A stretch of 14,023 nt of DNA from Patescibacteria group bacterium. Lineage in GTDB: Bacteria; Patescibacteriota; Patescibacteriia; 2-12-FULL-60-25. Position 1 is the stretch's first letter, and every line of letters starts with the position of its first letter. The stretch spans positions 1 through 14,023 of the forward strand of contig JAHIUG010000042.1 in assembly GCA_018817245.1 (NCBI GenBank), read 5' to 3'. Both the position numbers and the translations under genes were made by a program. The notes beneath the pieces were generated by a model. The model was not told the DNA's origin and did not search any database. It saw only the letters and a program-made list of their open reading frames with translations. Below, one piece after another: positions 6,061-13,157 of the stretch.

Positions 6061-7389
6061 TGAAACCTGAATATCCGCACCCAATGCTTTTAGTTTTCCA
6101 ATAATATCTTCGTACCCGCGCTCGATTTGTTCAACGCCAATCAAACGAGTTGATCCCTTTGCAATCAACGCGGCGATAATATAGGAGAAGCCCGCCCGCA
6201 AGTCCGGAATTTCAATGTCAGCGCCTTTTAACGGAGTTGGTCCCACAATTACAGCGCTGTGCTTATAATCGTGATCAACATAGCGACACGGTTTGCTACC
6301 CAAACATTCGCGGTGCAATTGAATTTTTGCTCCCATCTTTACCAAAGCGTCCGTATAACCGAAACGATCTTCGTAAACTGTTTCGTGCACAATGGAAACT
6401 CCATCAGCCTGAGTAAGCAGCATTACAAATGGCTGCTGCCAGTCAGTCATAAATCCGGGATGCACATCTGTTTCAAGTGCGATCGGCTTTAGCGGGCCCT
6501 TTATTTCTTCCCCAAGTACTCGAATTCCATCTTTCAATATTTGAAACGGTACGCCCACTCTTCGCAAAACATTTAAGAAAGAAAGAAGATCTGTCTGCAC
6601 TGCATCACGTACAAAAACGTTACCGCGAGTTAACGCACCGGCAATTAAAAATGAAGCTGCAACCATGCGATCTGGAATAATTCTGTGTTCAGCGCCGTGT
6701 AACGATTCAACTCCTTCAATCACCCACGTGCGATTCACGTCCATGTTTATAATTGCGCCCATGGCTTGCAGGAGAACTGCGAGGTCCATGATCTCCGGCT
6801 CGATTGCCGCGTTTTTAATTACGGTTGTGCCTTTGGCTTTAACAGCAGCTAACATGATATTTTCAGTTGCTCCGACTGACGGGAATGGCAGATCAATAAC
6901 CGCACCTTTGAGTTCTTTGGCGCGAGCCACGTACGAACCGCCTTCAGATTCAATCTCCGCCCCCATCTTGCGCAACGCTTCCACATGAAAACCAACCGGC
7001 CGCGCTCCAATCTTGCAGCCGCCAAGCGCCGGAATTGTGGCTTTGCCGAACCTGTGAAGTAACGGACCAAATAACAAAATAGGAATACGATTCTTGCGAT
7101 GCACTGCCTCTTCGACTTTGGAAGTTTTCAAATCTCGCGCGTCTACAGTTACAGTTCCTTGGTTGTATGTGACGTGCGCTCCCAGATCTTTTAACATTTC
7201 CAAAGTGACATGAACATCGCCAATATCCGGCACGTTATGAAGAATTACGGGCGAATCAGCAAGCAACGTGGCCACCAGTTGTTTTGTGGCCGCATTCTTC
7301 GCTCCCGGAACACAAATCTCACCGCTCAAACGGTTGCCGCCATGAACTACGTAGCTGCGCTGGTTATTTTGTGTATCTGTTTCGTTCAT
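6058..7389 (-). CDS. murA: UDP-N-acetylglucosamine 1-carboxyvinyltransferase
   Basis: Transfers enolpyruvate from PEP to UDP-GlcNAc, the first committed step of peptidoglycan synthesis, in the cytoplasm. Key parts are visible: GAKNAATKQL with Lys31-Asn32, the catalytic-loop cysteine in LGGCKIGARP (Cys125, equivalent to E. coli Cys115, which fosfomycin alkylates), PGFMTDWQQP with Asp315 as the general base, and DLRAGFSY with Arg398. The two-domain inside-out alpha/beta barrel length is normal at 443 residues. The presence of Cys rather than Asp predicts a fosfomycin-sensitive enzyme. No clear ribosome binding site precedes the ATG; an array-filled gap lies upstream. Confidence 0.97.
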   Translation of the reverse strand: MNETDTQNNQRSYVVHGGNRLSGEICVPGAKNAATKQLVATLLADSPVILHNVPDIGDVHVTLEMLKDLGAHVTYNQGTVTVDARDLKTSKVEEAVHRKNRIPILLFGPLLHRFGKATIPALGGCKIGARPVGFHVEALRKMGAEIESEGGSYVARAKELKGAVIDLPFPSVGATENIMLAAVKAKGTTVIKNAAIEPEIMDLAVLLQAMGAIINMDVNRTWVIEGVESLHGAEHRIIPDRMVAASFLIAGALTRGNVFVRDAVQTDLLSFLNVLRRVGVPFQILKDGIRVLGEEIKGPLKPIALETDVHPGFMTDWQQPFVMLLTQADGVSIVHETVYEDRFGYTDALVKMGAKIQLHRECLGSKPCRYVDHDYKHSAVIVGPTPLKGADIEIPDLRAGFSYIIAALIAKGSTRLIGVEQIERGYEDIIGKLKALGADIQVS

Positions 7390-7395
7390 ATATGA

Positions 7396-7514
7396 GTTAG
7401 TAAATACGGTGGTGGATTCTGTGGTGAATACGGTAGTGAATACAATTGTTAACCTTTTAATACCCTACCGAATCTACTATCGAATCTACTACTGTATTTA
7501 CCATTGAATTTACC
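7396..7514. repeat. Two facing 12-bp arrays between murA and the DUF3048 gene
   Basis: Four 12-mers (7396-7443, for example GGTAGTGAATAC) are followed after about 20 bp by four more (7463-7510, for example TACTATCGAATC). The second set, read on the other strand, is the same motif, roughly RATWC-N-GTRGTR. The gap is therefore an imperfect inverted repeat built from degenerate 12-bp units. It covers nearly the whole intergenic space, which otherwise has no recognisable terminator or promoter. Confidence 0.85.
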
Positions 7515-7516
7515 TA

Positions 7517-8563
7517 TTACATATCCGATCTTGTAACAACCTCTATCCATGTTGTTCCGGGTTCGAATTCAAGATCATTTCCATCAAAGTCTTGAAACTT
7601 AATCCACTCACCTGCGCGACGACTCCATGTTCCTTCAATCTTATTTCCATTTCGATAAAGAACCGCTTTGCCACTACCCTTTGTGCGCATATCCAAACGT
7701 CCAATATCATCCACAACCTCGGCTTCTGTAAGCAGAACAACAATGTTTGAAGCGGTCACAGATTCACCATCAGCATCTTTCTGCATCTTCTTTCCCTGAT
7801 AACGTTCGTATTTATTTTCCTCGCCATCAAACTTCCACTCAACTTTAAATCCACCCTGATAAGGGATAACAACCGACTCAGTGTCTCCGCGCTCAGAGGT
7901 TGTTGAATACTCCCAGACTTGGAATGCTCCGTTTGACCAGCCCTTGTTTTCTTTAGCCAACTTTAGCGACTCCATGCTAGTAAATACATTATGAGGAGCG
8001 GCTCGTCCTTGTGAACGCCAGAAATATTTACCGTTTGAAATCTCGCTTAGATCTCTAAACGTATTAAGAAGACTTATCAAATTCAAAGACGCCGGACTGC
8101 CACCAACGTGCGCATAAACAGAGCTCAGAGAATAAGCCCAGTCAACATAATATTCACGTGCACTTCTCACCGGGCCGATTTCGTCTAATTCGGTAGATTC
8201 ATCAAATACCAACATGAAACGCGTGATTCCTCCTTCCACCTCAGCTTCAATCGCTAAATTTGCTTTTGCCGATCCGAGAGCCAATCCGGAGTCAGCTGAA
8301 TTATCAATCATCACAGCGTATGACTGGAGCTCAGCCTGGTCAGGAGAAACTAAAACGCCGTCCAGTTTGCGATGAACGAGACCCGACATGCCTTCAATTG
8401 CTTCAGAGGTTGCTGCACTCGCATCCTTTCGGATGTTTCCGCTGATAATTAAATACATCAACAAACTTGTAACTCCCAAAATCAAAACAGCCCCACACAA
8501 TAATAGGGGCCAGTTTCTCTTTATAAACATTTCGTAGGAAATTTTTTGATACTTCCTATCCAT
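7517..8563 (-). CDS. DUF3048 (YerB-like) membrane-anchored protein
   Basis: 348 residues. One membrane segment at about 18-41 anchors the protein with its body outside the cell. The family hallmarks are clear: LDGV near 67-70, YAVMIDN (82-88), ANLAIEAEVEGGITRF (101-116), IGPVRSAR (129-136), VYAHVGGSP (149-157), and PHNVF (190-194), followed by the smaller C-terminal domain with GKAVLYRNGNKIEGTW and a final W-I-E-V strand. YerB-type proteins are extracytoplasmic and of uncertain function. The anchor here looks like an uncleaved helix, since no lipobox cysteine is present. Only a weak ribosome binding site precedes the ATG. Confidence 0.9.
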   Translation of the reverse strand: MDRKYQKISYEMFIKRNWPLLLCGAVLILGVTSLLMYLIISGNIRKDASAATSEAIEGMSGLVHRKLDGVLVSPDQAELQSYAVMIDNSADSGLALGSAKANLAIEAEVEGGITRFMLVFDESTELDEIGPVRSAREYYVDWAYSLSSVYAHVGGSPASLNLISLLNTFRDLSEISNGKYFWRSQGRAAPHNVFTSMESLKLAKENKGWSNGAFQVWEYSTTSERGDTESVVIPYQGGFKVEWKFDGEENKYERYQGKKMQKDADGESVTASNIVVLLTEAEVVDDIGRLDMRTKGSGKAVLYRNGNKIEGTWSRRAGEWIKFQDFDGNDLEFEPGTTWIEVVTRSDM

Positions 8564-8570
8564 ACCTGTC

Positions 8571-8598
8571 GTTTAACGTTCAACGTTGAACGTTGAAC
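8571..8598. repeat. 7-bp array upstream of the DUF3048 gene
   Basis: Four units: GTTTAAC, GTTCAAC, GTTGAAC, GTTGAAC. Several are near-palindromic (GTTNAAC). The array lies just ahead of the DUF3048 start and downstream of the bL25 stop. Confidence 0.85.
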
Positions 8599-8652
8599 GA
8601 GCAGTCGAGTGCCACGGCCCAGCAAATAAGATACCCGAACTCCGAACAAATT

Positions 8653-9351
8653 CTACTTTTTCTCTTCTTCCTTTTTCTCTTCAGTTACCTCACCCTTCTT
8701 TTCTTCTCCCTCCTCTACCTTTTCTTCCTCACCCTCAACCTTTACGGAATCTACATCAGCTGTTGTCCCCTCCTCCATCTTCTTTAACTGATCCTCTGTA
8801 AGAGGCGGTGTTACGCTGGCGAGAACAGAATCCAAATCATTTTGAACTTCCAAGTCCTGTGACAAACCGAGGTCGGCAATCGTGATATCATCGTCAAAAG
8901 TCTTAAGCTTTGACAGATCAACCTCGATTTCAGACGGAAGATGTCGTGGCAAACATTTTATTGAAAGTGAATCGTAAGCACGCATCAAGGTACCGGACAA
9001 CTCTTTTACTGCTGGAGCTTCGCCCACGAAACTTAGTGGCACATCCACAGTCAATTTTTCGCCCATTTTAATCTGACGCAAATCAATATGAATTGGAACC
9101 ATGGTTACTGGATGAACCTGTACTTCTTGCACCAGGGCCTTCACCGGCTCTTCACTATCTATTGTTAGATCAAGCAAAGAAGACGAACCTAATTTTTTTG
9201 AAATTTTACTAAAATCACGCAGCGCAAGAGCAATGTGTTTTGGCTCAATTTCCTGTCCATAAACAACACCAGGTAAATCGCCGGCATTCCTCACATCTTT
9301 TACGCGCTTACCAATGCTTTCTCGCGTTTTTACATTTAAACTAAGAGCCAT
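8653..9351 (-). CDS. rplY: Ribosomal protein bL25, long CTC/TL5 form
   Basis: Binds 5S rRNA in the large ribosomal subunit. The N-terminal L25 domain covers residues 1 to about 95 (LPGVVYGQEIEPKHIAL; VQVHPVTMVPIHIDLRQI), and the C-terminal TL5/CTC domain runs to about 185 (VDVPLSFVGEAPAVKE; LPSEIEVDLSKL; DITIADLGL). A tail of about 45 residues consists almost only of Glu and Lys. The total of 232 residues fits the long form. A good promoter (TTGACT, 17 bp, TATCTT) ends about 10 bp before the ATG, so the mRNA appears nearly leaderless. Confidence 0.96.
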   Translation of the reverse strand: MALSLNVKTRESIGKRVKDVRNAGDLPGVVYGQEIEPKHIALALRDFSKISKKLGSSSLLDLTIDSEEPVKALVQEVQVHPVTMVPIHIDLRQIKMGEKLTVDVPLSFVGEAPAVKELSGTLMRAYDSLSIKCLPRHLPSEIEVDLSKLKTFDDDITIADLGLSQDLEVQNDLDSVLASVTPPLTEDQLKKMEEGTTADVDSVKVEGEEEKVEEGEEKKGEVTEEKKEEEKK

Positions 9352-9361
9352 AAGTTCGGGA

Positions 9362-9390
9362 AAGATAAGTCATGACGTGAAAAAAGTCAA
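9362..9390 (-). promoter_or_regulatory. Promoter of rplY, nearly leaderless
   Basis: On minus, TTGACT (9385-9390), a 17-bp spacer and TATCTT (9362-9367). The -10 element ends 10 bp before the ATG, so transcription would begin within a few bases of the start codon. No ribosome binding site is present. Confidence 0.65.
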
Positions 9391-9393
9391 GTC

Positions 9394-10185
9394 TTAGCCT
9401 TTTTTGCTCATTTTTGAGCCATTATTCAACTCTGATAAATTATTTGCGTAAACACTTGCAAGATATTGATCTTTTTTGGAATTTGAGTGGTCGTATTCGT
9501 ACAAAAGCAGCAAAACCAAAAATAGATTAAAAATAACCGCAGCCGCAGCCAATGTTGAAGTTAAATCCTTTGGAGTAGATCCGACAAGAATAATTCCCAG
9601 AGTGACTGTCACCATACCTATAACCAACCACTGAAAAAATCCTATGGCGTTAGTCATTTTTGAACGAATAAATTCACGCGACTCTGTTGCAGTAGCTGCG
9701 GCGTCCAACAAGCTTCGATATAATTCAGTGTTGTAAATTATGCCGAGCGACGGAAGTCTGTAAATAGTATAAGTGACTTCTCTAAACAAAGGATTCCCTT
9801 CGTCATATTTTGAAAAACTTTCACCCCTGAACCTGTCCTGATATTTTTTTAGTGCGTCTTTCAAACTGTTGAACCATTTGGCTAGTCGCGGCTCAGCTTC
9901 TTTCAAATGTAATGACAAATGATAAATTCGTCGAATCTTATTCAGCTCAAGAGAAATATACTCATCAAGAGATTGTCTACGCCGCAAGGTTATGGACAAT
10001 AAGAAGCCGGAGATGATGGCATACAAAATTCCCATGTTAACTACCTGATTCAACAAAAATTCCTGAATCTCGCGCAGCAAAGAAACGAGCGGCACAATTG
10101 TTACAAACAGCACGCTCAGTAAAGCTAAAACAAATATCCTAACATACGTCATGTAATAAGTTGTGATTGTATGGGCTTTTTTCAT
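9394..10185 (-). CDS. Four-helix integral membrane protein, unknown
   Basis: 263 residues. Predicted membrane segments are at about 16-36, 48-66, 184-203 and 209-229. Between helices 2 and 3 lies a soluble, helix-rich loop of about 115 residues with many charged residues, probably cytoplasmic. The two-helix, soluble domain, two-helix layout resembles bestrophin-like DUF4239 proteins, but I see no motif that settles it. The C-terminus is short, charged and hydrophilic. It stands 42 bp upstream of rplY, which has its own promoter, and downstream of the zinc-ribbon gene. Confidence 0.85.
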   Translation of the reverse strand: MKKAHTITTYYMTYVRIFVLALLSVLFVTIVPLVSLLREIQEFLLNQVVNMGILYAIISGFLLSITLRRRQSLDEYISLELNKIRRIYHLSLHLKEAEPRLAKWFNSLKDALKKYQDRFRGESFSKYDEGNPLFREVTYTIYRLPSLGIIYNTELYRSLLDAAATATESREFIRSKMTNAIGFFQWLVIGMVTVTLGIILVGSTPKDLTSTLAAAAVIFNLFLVLLLLYEYDHSNSKKDQYLASVYANNLSELNNGSKMSKKG

Positions 10186-10254
10186 AAAAGGTCTACGAAA
10201 TTACTTACCTACCGGCAGGCAGGCGAATCTTATACGAAATATACGAATGAATTA

Positions 10255-10593
10255 TTAGTTATGGGTTATGGGACTTAAAAGTGCCTGACAAAAATCCTTA
10301 CTTTTATCTTTTAATAAACGGTGGGTCTGTATGCAATCGTTCGAACTTATTGCCACCAGATCCTTAAATCTTATTGCATCCTGAGGTTCCAAATCTGTAA
10401 CCAAACCAACCGAGCTTATTGATCCACGTGTCTCTAAAATTATTGCTAACATGGCATTGCCGCAAGAGCGACAAGTGCAATGAAACAAACGCGTGGCACC
10501 GCGCTCCCCAACGAGCCTCACCTCCTTATCCTCATAAGTGGACTGGCACATTGGGCAATTCGCGAGCAATTTAGAAGAATGCGCACTATTCAT
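10255..10593 (-). CDS. Small zinc-ribbon protein, unknown
   Basis: About 112 residues from the chosen start. Cys13/Cys16 (CPMC) and Cys41/Cys44 (CRSC) form a zinc ribbon, with an extra cysteine at 39. The remainder (ILETRGSISSVGLVTDL, then FKDLVAISSNDCIQTHRLLKD) resembles a small family I recall from Parcubacteria that has no assigned function. The frame stays open upstream for 20 more residues to 10653, but that stretch is encoded by the intergenic 8-bp array and looks like a hydrophobic artefact, so the internal ATG at 10591-10593 is preferred. No ribosome binding site supports either start. Confidence 0.8.
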   Translation of the reverse strand: MNSAHSSKLLANCPMCQSTYEDKEVRLVGERGATRLFHCTCRSCGNAMLAIILETRGSISSVGLVTDLEPQDAIRFKDLVAISSNDCIQTHRLLKDKSKDFCQALLSPITHN

Positions 10594-10615
10594 ATATGAA
10601 AAGGGTATCACAAGA

Positions 10616-10708
10616 ACATTAAAACAAAAAAACATTAAAACAAGTACTCTCATGCTCCAGTGCTTTAATGTTCTCGTGCTTTAATGTTTTAAAGTTCTCG
10701 TGCTTTAG
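10616..10708. repeat. Two facing 8-bp arrays between rodA and the zinc-ribbon gene
   Basis: Units ACATTAAA, ACAAAAAA, ACATTAAA, ACAAGTAC fill 10616-10647. Then TGCTCCAG, TGCTTTAA, TGTTCTCG, TGCTTTAA, TGTTTTAA, AGTTCTCG, TGCTTTAG fill 10653-10708. ACATTAAA and TTTAATGT are reverse complements, so the two halves face each other. The right array contains the rodA stop codon. Confidence 0.85.
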
Positions 10709-11814
10709 CGGAATGTAGCGGGCTGACGTCTTACTGCGATTGATTGTGCTAGTGCGATTGTAATGAATGAGGCTATTACTGCAGACGGAGCTGCGCTTAT
10801 AAACGGCAAAGGAATGCCTGTGACAGGCGCAAGACCCAAATTCATTCCTACATTAATCATCAAATGGAACATTAGATAAGCCATCAAACAAACCAACAAA
10901 ATCTGCGGGAAGGCATCGCACGAACCCTCTGCTATTTTTACAAATCTAAACATTAGTAAAGCGTACAAAGACAAAACCAAAATCACCCCGAAAAATCCAA
11001 GCTCTTCTCCCAGCACTGAAAACACAAAATCAGTGGAGGCTTCTGGTAAATAGTGAAGCCGCGACTGTGAGCCCTCTGCTATCCCCTTTCCAAACCAGCC
11101 GCCCGAACCAATCGCTATTCGTGCCTGCGCCACATTATATCCGGCTCCCCTTACATCGCCGCTGGGTTGAACGAAAGATATAATTCTGTCTTTTTGATAC
11201 GGCTGTAAAACCGCTGTCCACATAAAAATTCCGCCTACAACCGATGTGAGACAGATTAACAACCAGGCACGCCTCGGCAAACCCACAAAAGACACGGCCG
11301 CTAACCAAATCACGATCATGACAAGAGCTGAACCAAAATCCGGCTGTAACATCACAAGTCCCGCATAAATAGCCGTTGCCAAACCACTGCCAAAAAATGG
11401 AACCCAGCTAATTCGTTTGTGCGCATAGCGTGATAAATAAAATGCCAAAAATATTGCAAGTGAAATTTTAGCAATCTCTACGGGCTGAAACGATATATTC
11501 CCGATTACAAACCAAGCTTTGGTGCCGCGAATAGAGGTACCAAAAATTAAAACAGCAACCAATAAAGCCGCACCCAGTCCATACAGCGGCAATGCGAGCG
11601 AACGCAGCTGACGATAATCTAAAAGCACGAAGGTAAATACAAGAAACAAACCAAAGAGCGCTGCTACGATTTGTTTTTTGAATTGAAAAAAATCCGCTGA
11701 TTCACGAGATATATTAATGCCATAAATCGCCAAAAGCCCGATGACAGTTAAAACACTCGCTGCCAGCAGCAGCATCCAGTCAAATCTAAAGTATGTTTCT
11801 AAGCTCTGTCGCAT
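10705..11814 (-). CDS. rodA: RodA/FtsW-family peptidoglycan glycosyltransferase (probably RodA)
   Basis: Polytopic SEDS glycosyltransferase that polymerises lipid II with a class B PBP. The 369 residues hold about ten membrane segments. SEDS signatures present are IRGTKAWF...FQPVEIAKI (95-116), LQPDFGSALV (156-165), DRIISFVQP (209-217), GAGYNVAQARIAIGSGGWFGKG (223-244) and STDFVFSVLGEELG (260-273). Asp262 matches the catalytic aspartate. The length and the QPDFGSAL wording favour RodA over FtsW. One oddity is that the usually conserved SYGGS after GIPLPF reads SAAPS (340-344). No divisome gene is adjacent. The stop overlaps an 8-bp array, and an array-based inverted repeat lies upstream. Confidence 0.93.
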   Translation of the reverse strand: MRQSLETYFRFDWMLLLAASVLTVIGLLAIYGINISRESADFFQFKKQIVAALFGLFLVFTFVLLDYRQLRSLALPLYGLGAALLVAVLIFGTSIRGTKAWFVIGNISFQPVEIAKISLAIFLAFYLSRYAHKRISWVPFFGSGLATAIYAGLVMLQPDFGSALVMIVIWLAAVSFVGLPRRAWLLICLTSVVGGIFMWTAVLQPYQKDRIISFVQPSGDVRGAGYNVAQARIAIGSGGWFGKGIAEGSQSRLHYLPEASTDFVFSVLGEELGFFGVILVLSLYALLMFRFVKIAEGSCDAFPQILLVCLMAYLMFHLMINVGMNLGLAPVTGIPLPFISAAPSAVIASFITIALAQSIAVRRQPATFR

Positions 11815-11866
11815 TCCGAAAGATTGACATATATGTGAAATTAATTCTAATCAAGTATGACGATCT

Positions 11867-11957
11867 GGAATATCGAATATCGTATTTCGAATGTCGTACA
11901 AAGAGATATCAAAAAACACAACCGAATACGATATTCAAAATACGATATTCGAATTTA
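11867..11957. repeat. Facing 7-bp arrays forming an inverted repeat upstream of rodA
   Basis: 7-mers GGAATAT, CGAATAT, CGTATTT and CGAATGT (11867-11894) face CGAATAC, GATATTC, AAAATAC and GATATTC (11923-11950). Bases 11874-11887 and 11938-11951 are perfect 14-bp reverse complements about 50 bp apart, so a hairpin or cruciform can form. The right end overlaps the stop of the next gene. Confidence 0.9.
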
Positions 11958-12842
11958 TCTAAAATACTCTGTCGGCAAAAAGTTATTTTGATCTAACAAA
12001 TTAACAACCGGGATGATTTCTGTTTGTGTAACTGTTGGAAATTGATCAAACCAATCAAGCTCAACATGCCGCGTCTCTCCCGGAGCTACATTTTTCAAGG
12101 TAATGTTATTCACTCCCAAAACCCGCGTCCCGCGATAAAGTTTTATAACCAATCCCATATTCCAATATCCATACGAACCCGGATTAACAATATCAAAAGA
12201 AGTGCGCCCAATCCTTTGTGTGCCAATAATCAGGTCAGTCTGAAAATCGATATTCTCAAAACCCACCTTAAATACCTTGTCCGCATATTCTTCATAGCTA
12301 GCCCCAACCATTGCAGGGTCAATGCGGTGCCAGCGAATATCATCTACGATCAATTGCGCTGCCCGACCTCCCGGAGCCGTAGGTTTAAATCCCAATTCAG
12401 TCAACGCGATCTGACTGTTCGGTAAAATAAAGCCGCTCCTCAATGATGTTTGCTCACCCGAGATATTAAAACGGTAATTAAACTCAGCCCACCAACTTTT
12501 ATTTGAATTGGTTACATCTACAACCATATCTAAACGATTATCTGTAGTCTCAAAAACCGTCACGTTGGTGGTTTGAATGTTTACGGGACGATCCCCTTGT
12601 AATGACTGTTCGGCTATTTGATTTTCTATGATCTTTTGTGTGATTCGCGATTCGCGCGGGTATGAAATTGCGTAAGCATCCAAAATCCCCCAAAGCACAT
12701 AAGCCCATAAGACAACATTTAGAGCAATCAAAAATCCATATCCTGTTCGAACGAACAATGAGCGATTACGAACCCAGAATGAAGCTAGTTTCAATTCTCC
12801 GGAAGAAAAGCTGCCGGTTGATGAAGTAATTGCGGGAGGCAT
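11955..12842 (-). CDS. Single-pass exported protein with beta-rich domain, unknown
   Basis: 295 residues. A membrane helix at about 34-54 follows a short cytoplasmic tail, and the rest (about 60-295) is predicted to lie outside the cell. That part is rich in beta strands: VVDVTNSNKSWWAEFNYRF and FILPNSQIALTELGF suggest an immunoglobulin-like or FxLYD-like sandwich, and a second similar unit follows (FDIVNPGSYGYWNMGLVIKLY; NNITLKNVAPGETRHVEL). No catalytic motif is visible. It is upstream of rodA on the same strand, about 140 bp away, so a role in the envelope is plausible but unproven. An AT-rich -10-like TAAAAT lies just before the ATG. Confidence 0.85.
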   Translation of the reverse strand: MPPAITSSTGSFSSGELKLASFWVRNRSLFVRTGYGFLIALNVVLWAYVLWGILDAYAISYPRESRITQKIIENQIAEQSLQGDRPVNIQTTNVTVFETTDNRLDMVVDVTNSNKSWWAEFNYRFNISGEQTSLRSGFILPNSQIALTELGFKPTAPGGRAAQLIVDDIRWHRIDPAMVGASYEEYADKVFKVGFENIDFQTDLIIGTQRIGRTSFDIVNPGSYGYWNMGLVIKLYRGTRVLGVNNITLKNVAPGETRHVELDWFDQFPTVTQTEIIPVVNLLDQNNFLPTEYFR

Positions 12843-12871
12843 GTTTATATTTTATCACAAATTACGAAATC

Positions 12872-12906
12872 CGAATGTCGAATGACGAATGTCGAATTAT
12901 GAATTG
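12872..12906. repeat. 7-bp array (unit CGAATGT) upstream of the exported-protein gene
   Basis: Five units: CGAATGT, CGAATGA, CGAATGT, CGAATTA, TGAATTG. It is similar in wording to the arrays at 11867-11957. Confidence 0.85.
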
Positions 12907-13089
12907 TCTATTTATTTGCTGATAGGAGAAAAAACGACAATCAAATAAACCCATGGAAATTTACCGATAGGACCATTCCTATGGGTTTCTTATTTAGCAC
13001 CATTACGTAGAATTTGCCGATAGGAGAAAAAAGTGACAATAGATTAATTTCGTAATTTTCGTACTCTTTAGTAATTTCGTTGACCTAAT

Positions 13090-13124
13090 AAAAAAAGACC
13101 CTCTCGAAAGATTTCAAAAGGGTC
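13090..13124 (-). terminator. Terminator of the 165-residue gene
   Basis: On minus, GACCCT and following bases pair with AGGGTC (arms at the two ends of 13097-13124, with G-U pairs inside), followed by seven T (plus-strand A 13090-13096). It lies about 35 bp after the stop of the gene to its right. Confidence 0.85.
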
Positions 13125-13157
13125 AATGTAGGGGCAGCTCAGAATTCGAAGTGGAAC

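Larger units (their letters stand above)
12843..13157. other. 315-bp intergenic region with repeated GATAGGA motifs and hairpin
   Basis: No convincing protein gene. From left to right it holds a 7-bp array, then three copies of ATTTRCYGATAGGA (12914, 12959 and 13012). The first and third extend into GATAGGAGAAAAAA followed by GACAAT. The middle copy sits in the loop of a hairpin (AAACCCAT at 12947-12954 with ATGGGTTT at 12981-12988). A terminator for the gene to the right closes the region. GATAGGAG reads like a ribosome binding site, but only four-codon frames follow it. Confidence 0.7.

Noticed and set aside
6259..6988. Several plus-strand open frames opposite murA
   Set aside because: They are shadows of the well-supported murA frame and have no recognisable domains; the same holds for the plus-strand frames opposite hisS, the nucleotidyltransferase and the zinc-ribbon genes.
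8601..8614. Third copy of the 47-bp repeat near CAGTCGAGTGCC
   Set aside because: Only about 12 bases agree with the repeat and the similarity does not continue.
10594..10653. N-terminal extension or signal peptide of the small zinc-ribbon protein
   Set aside because: The 20 hydrophobic residues are encoded by the 8-bp array that fills the gap, so they look like a chance open frame.
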